From the NCBI GenBank assembly GCA_030035585.1, contig CM057462.1, positions 138,782,734 through 138,846,733 of the forward strand: a stretch of 64,000 nucleotides of DNA, in the 5' to 3' direction. Positions 1-11,138 of the stretch are shown one piece after another. Numbering within the stretch: position 1 is the stretch's first letter; each line of letters starts with the position of its first letter. The notes beneath the pieces were generated by a model. That model was not told the DNA's origin. It saw only the letters and a list, made by a program, of their open reading frames with translations, and searched no databases. The position numbers were made by a program, and so were the translations under genes. The DNA comes from Dugong dugon (lineage: Eukaryota > Chordata > Mammalia > Sirenia > Dugongidae).

Positions 1-676
1 GGTGTGGAAAAGAACCAAAAAGCCATGCCATGGGAGACCATTATGAAATTTAAGAAAACTCAGGGCAAAGAGAGAATCCTAAAAGCTTTGGCGGAAGAGG
101 GGATGGGATGAAAAACTGGTTCATTTACTGTGGCTGTGAAACAACAAATTACTCTAAAATTTAGTGCCCTCAATAATAACAATAATTATTATTTCACATG
201 GTTCCTGGGAGTCAGGAATCCAGGAGTCACTCAGTTGGGTGGTTCTGGCTCAAGGTTGTCTCGTTTGGTTTTAGTCAGATAGTGACTTGGGTAGGGACAT
301 TTTAAAGGCTTCTGTTATGTATCTGGTGCCTGGGCTAGGAAGACTTGGAACAGCTGGGGGTTGAAATAGTTGGTGCTTCTTGACATCTCTCTCTCTCTTC
401 TTTCCACATGGTGTCTAAATTGTGTTGTGAACTCTAAAGGAACTTATTGTGCAATTGAGTCAGGAGGAAGTCCTATCACTTTCTATGACCTAGCCTTGGA
501 TGTCATCCAGCATCATCATTTTACCCTATTCTAACTACAAAGTTCTATCTAAGTTTGAGCGGAGGCAACAGAGACCTCACCACTTGATGGAGGAGTGTAA
601 ATGTTATAAGTAGAGCATGCGAAGAGGGACCGAAAAAGGCACTAAAAGAGCTTACACACAGAACAAAGAATTAGAA
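1..676. other. Flank left of the full-length L1; possible degraded interspersed repeat
   Basis: No open frame of note. The part from about 150 to 570 has wording common in old mammalian repeats (a 'gggtggttctggctca' stretch, then a 'tatgacctagcc' stretch), but I cannot assign a family. Otherwise nothing recognised. Confidence 0.3.
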
Positions 677-690
677 AGGCATCACAATTC

Positions 691-1065
691 TTTTTTATTT
701 TATTTTATTGTACTTTAGATGAGGGTTTACAGAACAATTAGTTTCTCATTAAACAGTTAGTACACATATCATTTTATGACATTGGTTAACAACCCCACGA
801 CATGTCAACACTCTCCCTTCTCAACTTGGAGGAACTTTATTTTCTGGTGAAAATATACATAGACAAAGTTACACCATTTCAAAAGTTCCTACATGTACAA
901 TTCAGTGAAATTGATTACATTCTTCCAGTTGTGCTGCTATTGTCACTATTCTTTTCCAAATTATTCCATCACCATTATCTTCAACGCACTGCCCCCAGGC
1001 TTCCCATCAAATCTTTTGAGTTGCTGTTGTCAATTTGATCTCACGTAGATAATTCTTCTCTTTAT
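691..1065 (-). repeat. Distal unit of a tandemly repeated L1 3'UTR end
   Basis: The last ~100 bases of the L1 3'UTR appear twice in direct orientation with a period of about 369 bases: once at about 711-810 and again from 1079. Between them lies a segment ('ggtgaaaatatacatag' onward) like the 3' end of another L1 lineage, also seen near 39855-40070. Since the target-site duplication encloses both units, they arrived together. A similar structure is found at 48858-49676. Confidence 0.75.
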
Positions 1066-1991
1066 TTTTTTTTTTTTTGTACTTTAAATGAAGGTTTACA
1101 GAACAAATAGTTTCTCATTAAACAGTTAGTACACATACTGCCTATGACAATGGTTAACAACCCCACGACATGTCAACACTGTCCCTTCTCAACCTTGGGT
1201 TTCCTATCACCACCTTTCTTGTCCCCTCCTGCCTACTAGTCCTTGTCCGTGGACTGCTGTGCCTCATTAGTCCCATTTTGTTTTATAAGGCTGTCCAATC
1301 CCCTGCTGAATGGGGAACCTCGGGAGTGATGTCACCACTGAGCTAAAAGGGTGTCCAGAGCCATATTCTCGGGGTTTCTAATAGCCTATCAGGCCAGTAA
1401 ATCTGGTCTTTTTTTGCGGGTTAGAATTTTCTTCTACATCCTTCTCCAGCTCTGTCCAGGACCTTCTGTTGCAATCCCAGTCAGAACAGTCAGTGGTGGT
1501 AGCTGTGCACCATCTAGCTGTACTGGATTCAGTCTGGTGGAGGCCATGGTAGCTGTGGTCCATTAGTCCTTTGGACTAATCTTTTCCTTGTATCCTGTTC
1601 TCTTCATTCTCCCCTGCTCCCGAAGGGGTAAGGCCAGCGGAGTATCTTAGGTGGCTGCTCATAGGCTTTTAAGACCCCAGATGCTACTCACCAAGGTAGA
1701 ATGTAGAACATTGTCTTTATAAACTGTGTTATGCCAATCGAGCTAGATGTTCCCTGAGATCATGGCCCCACAGCCCACTGCCCAGCAAGTCAGTCCCTCA
1801 GGGAGTTTGGATGTGTCTATGGAGCTTCCATGACCTTTCCTTGTACAAGTTGTGCTGGTTTCCCCAGTACTGTGTACTGTCTTACCCTTCACTATTGTCT
1901 ATTTCGTTCCCCCCCCCCCGCCCCGATCCCTCCTACCCCTGGTAACCAGCAAAGATTGTTTCTTTTTGTGTGTAAACTTTTACATGAGTTT
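1066..1991 (-). other. L1 3'UTR, proximal unit
   Basis: On the minus strand this follows the ORF2 stop and ends in an A tract (T run at 1065-1078). It contains a C-rich run at 1910-1924 on the + strand. The + strand copy at 10569-11138 and the minus copy at 49117-49676 match it closely, which defines the subfamily's 3'UTR. Confidence 0.8.
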
Positions 1992-4900
1992 TTACAGTAG
2001 AGGTCTCATACAATATTTGTCCTTTTGTGATTGACTTATTTCACTCAGTATAATGTCCTCCAGTTTCATCCATGTTATGAGATGCTTCACGGATTCATTG
2101 TTGTTCTTTCTCTTTGCATAATATTCCATTGTGTATATGTACCATTGTTTATCCATTCATTTGTTGATGGACATCTAGGTTGTTTCCATCTTTTTGCTAC
2201 TGTGAACAGTGCTGCAATGAATATGGGTGTGCATATGTCTATTCATGTGACAGCTCTTATTTGTGTAGGATATATTCCTAGGGGTGGGATTCTGGATCAT
2301 ATGGAATTTCTATTTCTAGCTCTCTAAGGAAGCACCATATCATTTTCCAAAATGCTTGTATCATTTTGCATTCCCACCAGCAATGCATAAGAGTTCCCAT
2401 CTCCCCGCAGCCTCTACAACATTTGTTATTTCCAGTGTTTTTGATTCGTGCCGGTAATGCCGGGGTGAGATGGTATCTCATTGTGGTTTTAATTTGCATT
2501 TATCTAATGGCTAGTGATCACGAGCATTTCCTCTTGTGTCTGTTGGCTACTTGAATGTCTACTTTGGTGAAGTGTCTGTTCATTTCTTTGCCGTTTTTTA
2601 ATTGGATTGTTTGTCTTTTTGTTGTAGAAGTGTTGGATTTTCTTATAGATTTTAGAGATTAGAACTTTGTCTGATTTGTAATGTCCAAAATTTTTTTCCC
2701 AGTCTGTAGGTTCTCTTTTTACTCTGTTAGTGAAATCTTCTGATGAGCATAAGTGTTTAATTTTTAGAAGATTCCATTAATCTAGCTTATCTTCTGGGGT
2801 TTGTGTGTTGTTTATGGTTTGTATCCTGTTAATGCTGTGCATTAGGACCTCTAGCATTGATCCTATTTTTTCTTCTATGAACTTTATAGTTTTTGGCTTT
2901 ATATTTAAGTCTTTGATCCACTTTGAATTAGTTTTAGTGTATGGTGTGAAGTATGTTTCATTTTCTTGCAGATAGACATCAAATTTTGCCAGCACCACTT
3001 GTTAAAAAGACTATCTTTTCCCCATCTGATGGACTTTGGGCCCTTGTTGAAGATCGGGTGACTGTAGGTGTATGGATTTACATGTGGGTTCTCATTTCTG
3101 TTCCATAGGTCAATGTATCTATCGTTGTACGAGTACCAGGCTGTTTTGACTACCGTAGCTGTGTAGTAGATTCTGAAGTCAGGTAGTGCGAGTCCTCCTA
3201 CTTTCTTCTTCTTCAATAGAGCTTTACTTATCCGGGGCTTCTTCCCTTTCCATATAAAGTTAATGATGAGTTTTTCCATCTCTTTAAAGAATGTTGTTGA
3301 TATTTGGATCGGGATTACTTCGTATTTGTAAATTGCTTTGGGTACAATTGTCATTTTCACAATGTTGAGTCTACCTATCCATGAGCGTGGGATGATTTTC
3401 CATTTATGTAGATCCCCTTGGGTTACTTGCAGTAGAGTTTTGTTGTTTTCTTTGTACAGATATTTTATATCCCTGGTTAGATTTATTCCTATGTATTTTA
3501 TTTTTTTAGGGGCTATGGAAAATGATATCACTTTCCTGATTTTCTTTTCATCATTCTCTTTATTGGTGTATAGGAATCCAACCGATTTTTGTATGTTTAT
3601 CTTGCGTCGTGCTACTCTGCTCAATCTTTCTATTAGTTGCAGTAGTTTTCTTGTGGAGTCATTAGGGTTTTCTACATATAGTATCATATCATCTACAAAC
3701 AGGTACCGTTTAACTTCTTCACTACGAATTTGGATGCCCTTTATTTCTTTTTCTTGCCTTATTGCTCTAGCTAAGACTTCCAGCACAAAGTTAAATATGA
3801 GTGGAGATAAAGGGCATCCTTGTCTTGTTCCTGTTCTCAAGGGGAGTGTTTTCAGTCTCTCTCCATTAAGAGTGATGTTGGCCATTGGTTTTGCATAGAT
3901 GCCCTTTATTATGTTGAGAAATTTCCCTTCTATACCTATTTTATTGAGAGTTTTTGTCAGGAATGGGTGTTGGACTTTGTTGAGTGCATTTTCTGTGTCA
4001 ATTGAGATGATCACGTGATTATTTTCTTTCCTTTAATTAATGTGGTGGATTACATTGATATTCTAATGTTGAACCATGCTTGCATAACTAGTATGAATCC
4101 TACTTGGTCGTGGTGTATTTTTTTTTGATATGATGCTGAATTCTATTGCCTAGAATATTTTTGAGAAATTTTGCACATATATTCATGAGTGATATTGTCT
4201 GTAATTTTCTTTTTTTGTGGCATCTTTGCCTGATTATGGTATCAGGGTTATGCTGGCTTCATAAAATGAGTTCAGAAGTATCCCTTCCTATTCTATATCC
4301 CAAAATAGTTTGAGTAGTACTGGTATAAACTCTTCTCTGAATGTTTGGTAGAATTCTCCAATGAAGCCATCTGGGCCAGGGCTTTTTTTTGTTGGGAGTT
4401 TTTTAAATTACCTTTTCTACCTCTTCTCTTGTTTCGGATTTATTCAGATTTTCAACATCACTTTGTTGTATTTTGGGTAGGTAGTGTGTTTCTAGACATA
4501 TATCCATTTCCTCTAGGTTTTCAAATTTGTTGGAGTAGAGTTTTTCATAATACTCTGTTATAATCCTTTTTATTTCAGTTGGGTCTGTTGTAATGTCCCC
4601 CATTTCATTTCTTATTTGGGTTATTTGCATCCTCACCTGTTTTTCTTTTGTCAGCCTGGCCAGTGGTTTGTCGATTTTGTTGATTTTTTCAAAGAACCAA
4701 CTTTTGGTTTTGTTGATTCTTTCTATTGTTTTTCTGTTCTCTATTTCATTTATTTCTTCTCTGATCTTTACTATTTCCTTTCTTCAGGTGGCTGTGGGCT
4801 TTTTTTTTGCTGTTCTCTTTCTATTTTTTCGAATTCTGTAGTTAATGTTTTGATTTTGTTGCTTTCTTTTTTTTGATGTGTGCATATATTGCTATAAATT

Positions 4901-5786
4901 GTCCTCTGAGAACTGCCTTTGCTGTGTCCCAAAGGTTTTGGTATGATATATTTTCATTCTCGTTTGATTCTAGGAATTTTTTGATTCTATCTCCAATTTC
5001 TTCTATTACTCAGTGATGTGTAAGCGGGGTGTTAATCAGTTTCCATGTAATTGATTTTTTTCTTGGTCTTCCTGTTGTTAATTTTACCTTGATGGCATTG
5101 TGGTCAGAAAAGATAATTGGTATCATCTCAATGTTTTGGATCTTGTTGAGAATTGCTCTGTGGCCTAAGAAGTGGTTTATTCTGGAGAACGTTCCATGTG
5201 CATTGGAAAAGAATGTGTACTTTGCAGCTGTTGGATGGAGTGTTCTATAGATGTCTATGAGGTCAAGTTGGCTGTTTGTGCCCTTTAGGTCTTCTGTATC
5301 TTTTCTGAGTTTCTTTTTAGTTGTTCTGTCTTTTACTGAGAGTGGTGTGTTGAAGTCTCCTATTATTGTGGAACCATCAGTTTCTCTTTTCAGTGCTGTT
5401 AGGGTTTGTTTTGCATATTTTGGAGCCCTGTCATTGGGTGCATAGATGTTTATTATCTTTATGTCTTCATGATGGATTGCCCCCTTAATCATTATATAGT
5501 GTCCTTCTTTGTCTTTTATGGTAGATTTTGTTTTAAAGTCTATTTTATCTGAGATTAGTATTGCCACTCCCGTTGTTTTTTGGTAACTGTTTGCTTGATA
5601 TATTTTTTTCCATCTTTTGATTTTTAATAAATTTACGTCTTTGTTTCTAAGGTGTGTCTCTTGTAGACAGCATATTGATGGATCCTGTTTTTTCATCCAT
5701 TCTGTCACTCTCCATCTCTTTATGGGTGCATTTAGGCCATTTACATTCAGTGTAATTATTGATAGATGTGAGTTTATTGCTGTCAT
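1992..5786 (-). pseudogene. L1 ORF2 (endonuclease / reverse transcriptase), frameshifted
   Basis: ORF2p nicks target DNA and reverse-transcribes L1 RNA. The start codon is at 5786 (residues MTAINSHLSIITLNVNGLN) and the natural stop at 1992-1994; the span is 1,265 codons, close to the usual ~1,275. Visible pieces: the APE-like endonuclease (5786-5010, with the TLNVNGLN and QETH motifs), a middle fragment (4636-4403), the reverse-transcriptase core in a 369-codon open piece (4014-2905), and the C-terminal Cys-rich knuckle ([14 protein letters not shown], in 2499-2278). Frameshifts separate the pieces. The reverse-transcriptase catalytic box reads FVDD rather than the usual FADD. Confidence 0.9.
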
Positions 5787-6227
5787 TTTGTAGTGCTTTT
5801 TTTTTTTTTTTTTTTTGTGGTGCTGACATTTTCTTTGTTCCTCTTACTCTCCTGTGCTGAATTCTTTTTGTTTGTGGATTTTTTTTTCATTTCTTTTGTT
5901 TTTGTAGGTTTTGTTTTTACTGAGACTTTATGTTTTTCTTTTTTATTTGATGAGTAGGTTTGTTAACTTTTTTTGTGGTTGCCTTGAAATTTACCCTTAT
6001 CTTCATAGGTTTGAGCCAGTCTATTATTACTTAGTATCACCTTGCTTTCCTCTCCATTAGAAGGTTCTATACCTACACCATTCATTCCCTCTTTTATTGT
6101 TCTGATGCTGTTGTTATTTACAGATTAACCTCTCTGGTTCCTTGTTGTAATTCTTTTGGTTTTGGGTAGTCCTTAAGAATTCATTTCTTAGGTTGGTATC
6201 TGACTAGTATAATACTGTGTCTTATAT

Positions 6228-7227
6228 TCAGCCTGTGGTCTGACGTTGTTCGTTCTCAGATCGAAGGACTCCCTTTAATAAGTCTTGTAAGTTTGGTTTG
6301 GTTTTTACATAGTCCCTTAATTTCTGTTTATCTGGAAATGGCCTAATTTCACCATCATATGTGAACGAGAATTTCATTACCTTCTTGTCTGCATGGTTTC
6401 TGCCTAATAATCTGAGCTTAGTCTTATTATTTCTCCACTGTATGTGACTTTTTGTTTTTCTCTAGCTGCTCTCAGGATTCTTTGTTCATCTTTGGTTTTA
6501 GCGAGTGTGATTATGATATGTCTTGGTGATTTTCTTTCGGGTCTATCCTACATGGGGTTCATTGAACTTCTTGGATAGTCAGCTTTTCATCTTTCATGAT
6601 ATTGGAGAAGTTTTCTGTCAGCAATTCTTCAATGATCCTCTCTGTGTTTTCTGTTTTCTCCCCCTATTTTGCAACTCCGATCACTTGCAGATTTTTGCTT
6701 TTGATTATATTCCACGTAATTCTCATGGTTTCTTCATTTTACTTTGTTCTTTTTTCTAATTTTTCCTCAAACAGGTTTGTATCCAAGTGTTTGTCTTCAA
6801 TTTTGCTGATCGTATCTTCCATCATTTCAAATCTGCTCCTCAGCCCTTCTGTGACCCTGTCCACCTCTGAAATCTTGTTGTTTATCTTTGGATTTCTAAT
6901 TGTCTTTTTTGTATGATATCTAGTTGTGAATTTATTTTAGCATTTTGTTCCTGTATTATTTTCTTGACTTCTGCCATTTTTTGTCCATATTTTCCAAGAA
7001 TTTGTCTGTCTTTTCCATGAATTTGTCTATTTTTTCCTCATTTTTGTCTGATTTTTGCTTCAACTGTTGGACAAGTCTGATATTAGAGTTTTGAATTCCC
7101 TATTAAGTAGTTCTAGTGCCTTTTCTTCTACTGGAAGGTCATCTGGTGTTTTATTTGGTACACCTACTGGAACCATCCAGTCCTGTTTTTGTATATGTTT
7201 TGATATCGTCTGCTGTTTTGGGGGCAT
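6228..7227 (-). pseudogene. L1 ORF1 (RNA-binding protein), broken
   Basis: ORF1p coats L1 RNA. A likely start (ATG at 7227-7225, reading MPPKQQTISKHIQ) and stop (6230-6228) give about 333 codons, typical for ORF1p. The C-terminal end contains a YVKTKPNLQDLLKGVL stretch, equivalent to the conserved end of ORF1p, preceded by RRM-like residues. The N-terminal half is a lysine-rich coiled-coil region broken by stops and frameshifts near 7060-7080. Confidence 0.75.
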
Positions 7228-9220
7228 TCAAGAGTTATTTTCCTCATTTATTGATTGTAGATTTGTTTGTTTCATCCTGCTTTTTTGTTTTAGTTGGTTA
7301 TGTTTGAGCAGGCAGGCTGTGCATTCTTTGTTGATTGCTTGTCTGTTTTCATGATACTTTTCACCTCCTTCTCCAATGGGCAAGGTCAGTCACCCAGGTA
7401 TGGTACAGCAAGTCATGTCCAGCTGAAGCAGAGTTGCTGGGATGGGTTGTTTGTAACACATATTAGGGCTGACCATGCAGACCAGGAATCAGTACAGTTC
7501 AGGTTCCAGTAGGCTGTGCCTGTGCTGCTTGGGAGTGTGATGTTCAGCACACAGTGCAGGCTGGTGGGAAGGAGGAGGGAGGTTGTGATGTGTGGAGCTA
7601 AGATGGGTTTGGGAAAGAGTAGGGACAGGAGAGAGGAAGAGGGGCCAAAAACATACACACAAACAAAAAAACTGCTAAGAGAGCTTGCTATTGGAGTGGA
7701 GACATGAGAGACTGAGAAATGGAGAAAAACAAAGATGAAAAAAAGAAAAAAGGTAAAAAAAATGAGTAGATTGAGAAACTGGAAATGTAGAAAGACAAGA
7801 AGGGAATAAGAGAGAGAAGAAAACAAAACAAAGAAACAAAAAAAAAGTAAAAGGAAGGAAAAAAAAAAAAACAAGAAAAAAGAAATGCCCAAAGGGATGT
7901 CCCTGTGTGTCTGTGCAGAGTAAGGGACTAGCTTCCAAGCTGTGTAGTGCTGCCTGGCTAGAAGGGACTCCCAAGCTGAGAAAAGAAAAAGAAAACAGAC
8001 AAACAAATCAAAACAGAACAAATCAGAGCAAACAAACAAAGAAAAGCCCCAGGTGTCCCACCAGTGTGGTGGCACGGGCTGGGAAGGAGTTTCACAGCTG
8101 AGCACTGTTTCACAACCTTTCAGGAAGAAGGAAAGATGGCACTTGGAGCCAGGTATTTGGGTGAAAGGAGGTGGTGAGAGGTAAGGAAGAAATCTAAAGA
8201 AGCAGAAAAAAGCAACACCAGCAGCCAACAAATGACACTCAGGGAGCTGGCCCATGCAGGCAGGTGGAATCCAAGCAACACTGGGGTGAAGCTTGTGCTT
8301 CCTGGTCAAAAGACTGTGGCCACAGGAAGCAGAGGCGGCTGAGAGATGGTGAAGAAGGGTGGGAGGTGGGAAAGCATATATTGCTGGTGTTATGGTTTGA
8401 ATTATGTCCTCCCAAAAATGTGTGCATCAATTTGGCTGGGCCATGATTCCCAGAATTGTGTGGTTGGCCTCCATTTTGTGATTGTAATTTTATGTTAAAG
8501 AGGATTAGAGTGGGATTGTAACACCACCTTTACCCAGGTCACATCCCTGATCCAATGTAAAGGGAGTTTCCCTGGGGTGTGTCCTGCACCACCTTTTATC
8601 TCTCGAGAGATAAAAGGAAAGGGAAGCAAGCAGAGAGTTGGGGGGACTTCATACCACCAAGAAAGAAGCACCGGGAGCAGAGCACATCCTTTGGACCTGG
8701 GGTCCCCGCATGGAGAAGCTCCCAGTCTGGGGGAAAATTGATGATAAGGCCAACAGAGAGAGAAAGACTTCCCCTGGAGCTGACACCCTGAATTTGGACT
8801 TTTAGCCTACTTTACTGTAAGGAAATAAACTTCTCTTTGTTAAAACCATCCACTCGTGGTATTTCTGTTAGAGCAGCACTAGATGACTAAGACAGCTTGT
8901 TACCAGTTGTTCTGTCTCCTGCTGGAAGCTCTGTGAAGCTGCTTTCTTGTACCCCCTGTTTGCTGATCTCTGATAAGAGCCCCAGATGGCAGATCCATGG
9001 TGCAGTAGCTGACAGGGGATCTCTGTATGTATTTCTCCTCACTCTCTGTTCTTGGTCAGTTTTTTACTCCATTCGATGCTTGGCTGAGCTCTTTATCTCT
9101 TCATTTGATGCTTAAGGTTTCAGGATTGTGGTGTGACTCCTTTTGACTCAGTTTTTCATGTCTTTGCTGTGGAGGGACGGCGTGGTGCTTCTGACTGTAG
9201 TGCCATGTTGCCCGGAAGTT
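7228..9220 (-). promoter_or_regulatory. L1 5'UTR with internal promoter, interrupted by an LTR
   Basis: On the minus strand the region precedes ORF1 and holds a long polypyrimidine tract (purine-rich on the + strand, 7610-8100). It starts at the L1 5' boundary, with a CAACATGGCA motif near 9200-9211. The solo LTR at 8388-8894 sits inside it. One 298-codon frame (8309-7413, minus) is open but very rich in Phe, Leu and Ser, as expected from the pyrimidine tract, so I do not call it a gene. Confidence 0.7.
8388..8894 (+). mobile_element. Solo MaLR-type LTR (copy 1), inside the L1 5'UTR
   Basis: It begins TGTTATGG and ends GACTAAGACA, with a near 5-base target duplication GCTGG (8383-8387) / GCTTG (8895-8899). 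An AATAAA lies near 8823. The ends and internal wording match the copies at 40151-40673 and 41241-42193. The MLT1/MaLR family of ERVL-related non-autonomous LTRs has the same start and end pattern; the middle differs from MLT1 as I know it, suggesting a lineage-specific subfamily. Confidence 0.8.
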
Positions 9221-9235
9221 GGCATCTCAATTTTT

Positions 9236-9931
9236 AACAACACTGGAAGCCAGAAGACAATGGAATGAAGCCTCAAAAATTCTCAAGGAAAATAATTTTC
9301 AAGCCAGAGTTCTATACTTGGTCAAACTATTAATCAAGAATTAAGATGGGAAAAAGACATTTTTATGTATTGAACTTCTCAAGGAATTTATCTCCCATAT
9401 ACCCCTAACCAGTAAACTACCAGAAGTTGTCCTCCATTAATAAACCACTGACATCAAGTTGATCTTGACATAGTGATCTTATAGGACTGAGTGGAACTTC
9501 CTCATAGGGTTTCCAAGGCTGTAAATCTTTACAGAAGCAGGCTGCCACTCTCTCCCATGAAGCGGCTGGTGGGTTCAAACCACTGACCTTTTGGTTAGTG
9601 TCCAAGTGCTTAACCACTGTGCCATCGGGGCTTTATCAAAAGGAAGGCATAAACAAAGAATCAGGGAGATGCAAGAAATGAAACTCCAACCAGGAGAGAG
9701 GTGCAAGGAGTCTCCAGGACAGTAACCATGCAGCATTTGGGACTGAACAGAAGGACACAGGACTCAAGAGTGATGTCTCCATGAAGATGAATTCAATATG
9801 TTCTCTCATGTGCTCGAATGCACTGAGAGTGTAGGGATAAACTAGCAATAAGTATACAGGAACTAATAAAACAAAGAAAAGGACAATATTTAAGTCTAGG
9901 GAAACCCAAAAGTTATGCAGGAAAGTAAATA
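9236..9931. mobile_element. Old L1M 5'-region fragment, interrupted by an AfroSINE
   Basis: The stretch 9236-9440 ('ggaagccagaagacaatgg', 'agagttctatacttgg') resembles the 5' part of old mammalian L1M elements. It is split by the AfroSINE at 9443-9632. The rest to 9931 has no gene and is weakly L1-like. Confidence 0.45.
9443..9632 (-). mobile_element. AfroSINE
   Basis: Minus-strand copy: the tRNA-like head (reverse of 'gcttaaccactgtgcc') lies at the right end and the RTE-like tail at the left. It includes the extra 'gtaaatctttacagaagcag' middle block found in some family members. Confidence 0.85.
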
Positions 9932-10305
9932 TACCCACTCTTCATTTATTGTCATGTCTAGGTTCCAACGACCAGGTAGTTATGTGAAAATTGGAGTTAT
10001 GTGAAAATGGAAGATGATCACATCAGATCACAAAATGGAGGGTGATTACATCATTAAGTAACTGCCAGATTACATCATTACATAACTGCCAAACCATTGA
10101 GAATCATGGCCCAGTGGAGCTGATACATAACTTTAACCATCACAGCCAGCATTACTCTTGCCTCACATCTCGGTGTTCGTTAATGCCTGTCATAAGTCAT
10201 TAATGAATGAAATAGATTTTTTTTTAATTATGTTTTAGGTTTTTTACTATTATCATAAATGTGAAATGTCATAAAACAAGAGAGTCAATAAGTGAGGAGT
10301 AGATG
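9932..10305. mobile_element. TA-flanked inverted-repeat DNA element (non-autonomous)
   Basis: The two ends are imperfect inverted copies: 'actcttcatttattg' at the left and, read in reverse complement, 'actcctcacttattg' at the right (13 of 15 identical). TA dinucleotides flank both ends (9930-9931, 10306-10307). There is no transposase frame. This fits a Tc1/mariner-type MITE; the exact family is not recognised. Confidence 0.55.
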
Positions 10306-10568
10306 TATATTATACCACATGCATGGCTAAGCTGCGAATAAAATTTGCAGTCATAATAATATAAAAATTACACTTTAATCTATTATTTGGAGATGAGAAA
10401 TTGCAGGAGGAGCAGCAGTATATTTAAGAGAGCTAATACTCATGTTCAAAAGGCAAGGTCAACACATAATTGAAAACTGAAAAAAATCAAAGAGTTTAGT
10501 ATAAGAACATTATTAGAAAATATGGAGGCAAATGCACAAAGGAAAAGGAAAAGAGATAAAAATATTTA

Positions 10569-11138
10569 CCATTGGACTCCACTGGTCTCACCTCTTCTGG
10601 AGCGAGGAAGAATGAAGGAAACTACAGATACAAGGGAAAGATTAGTCCAAAGGACTAATGGACTACATCTACCACGGCCTCCACCAGACTGAGTCCAGTA
10701 CAACTAGATGGCGCCTGGCTACCACCGACTGCTCTGACAGGGATCACAATAAAGGGTCCAAGACAGAGCTGGAGAAAAATGTAGAACAAAATTCTACCTC
10801 ACAAAAAAAGACCAGACTTACTGGCCTGAAAGAGACTGGAGAAGCCCCAAGACACCCTTTTAGCTCAGTAATGAAGTCATTCCCGAGGTTTACCCTTCAG
10901 CCAAAGATTAGACAGGCCCATAAAACAAAAATGAGACTAAAGGGGCACACCAGCACAGGGGCAAGAACTAGAAGACAGGAGGGGACAGGAAAGCTGGTAA
11001 TAGGGAACCCAAGGTGGGGAAGGGGAGAGTGTTGACATGTGGTGGGGTTGTTAACCAATATCATAAAACAATATGTGTACTATTTCATAAGAAACTAGTT
11101 TGTTCAGTAAACCTTCATCTAAAGTACAACAAAAAATA
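10569..11138 (+). mobile_element. L1 3'UTR fragment, plus strand
   Basis: It is the reverse-complement relative of 1079-1640: 'agattagtccaaaggacta', then the UTR body, then an A-rich end near 11130. Strongly 5'-truncated. It ends without the distal repeated 3' unit seen at 691-1065, so it represents the simpler 3' end. Confidence 0.85.

Larger units (their letters stand above)
691..9220 (-). mobile_element. Full-length L1 (LINE-1) retrotransposon, minus strand
   Basis: Read on the minus strand it shows, in order, a 5'UTR (about 9220-7228), ORF1 remnant (7227-6228), inter-ORF spacer, ORF2 remnant (5786-1992), a long 3'UTR and an AATAAA-rich A tail (seen as T-rich DNA at 691-715). It is flanked by imperfect target-site duplications, GGCATCACAATTC (678-690) and GGCATCTCAATTT (9221-9233). 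The 5' end begins just after a CAACATGGCA motif, resembling the YY1 site that sets the start of L1 transcription in other mammals. A solo LTR (8388-8894) was inserted later, so the L1 itself is about 8.0 kb. Both ORFs carry frameshifts and stops, so it is not autonomous now. Confidence 0.92.

Noticed and set aside
691-1065. A separate L1 insertion at the 3' side of the full-length L1
   Set aside because: The target duplications at 678-690 and 9221-9233 enclose both units, and the same double unit occurs within one duplication at 48858-49676.
3338-3898. 186-codon + strand frame
   Set aside because: It is the antisense of L1 ORF2 reverse transcriptase.
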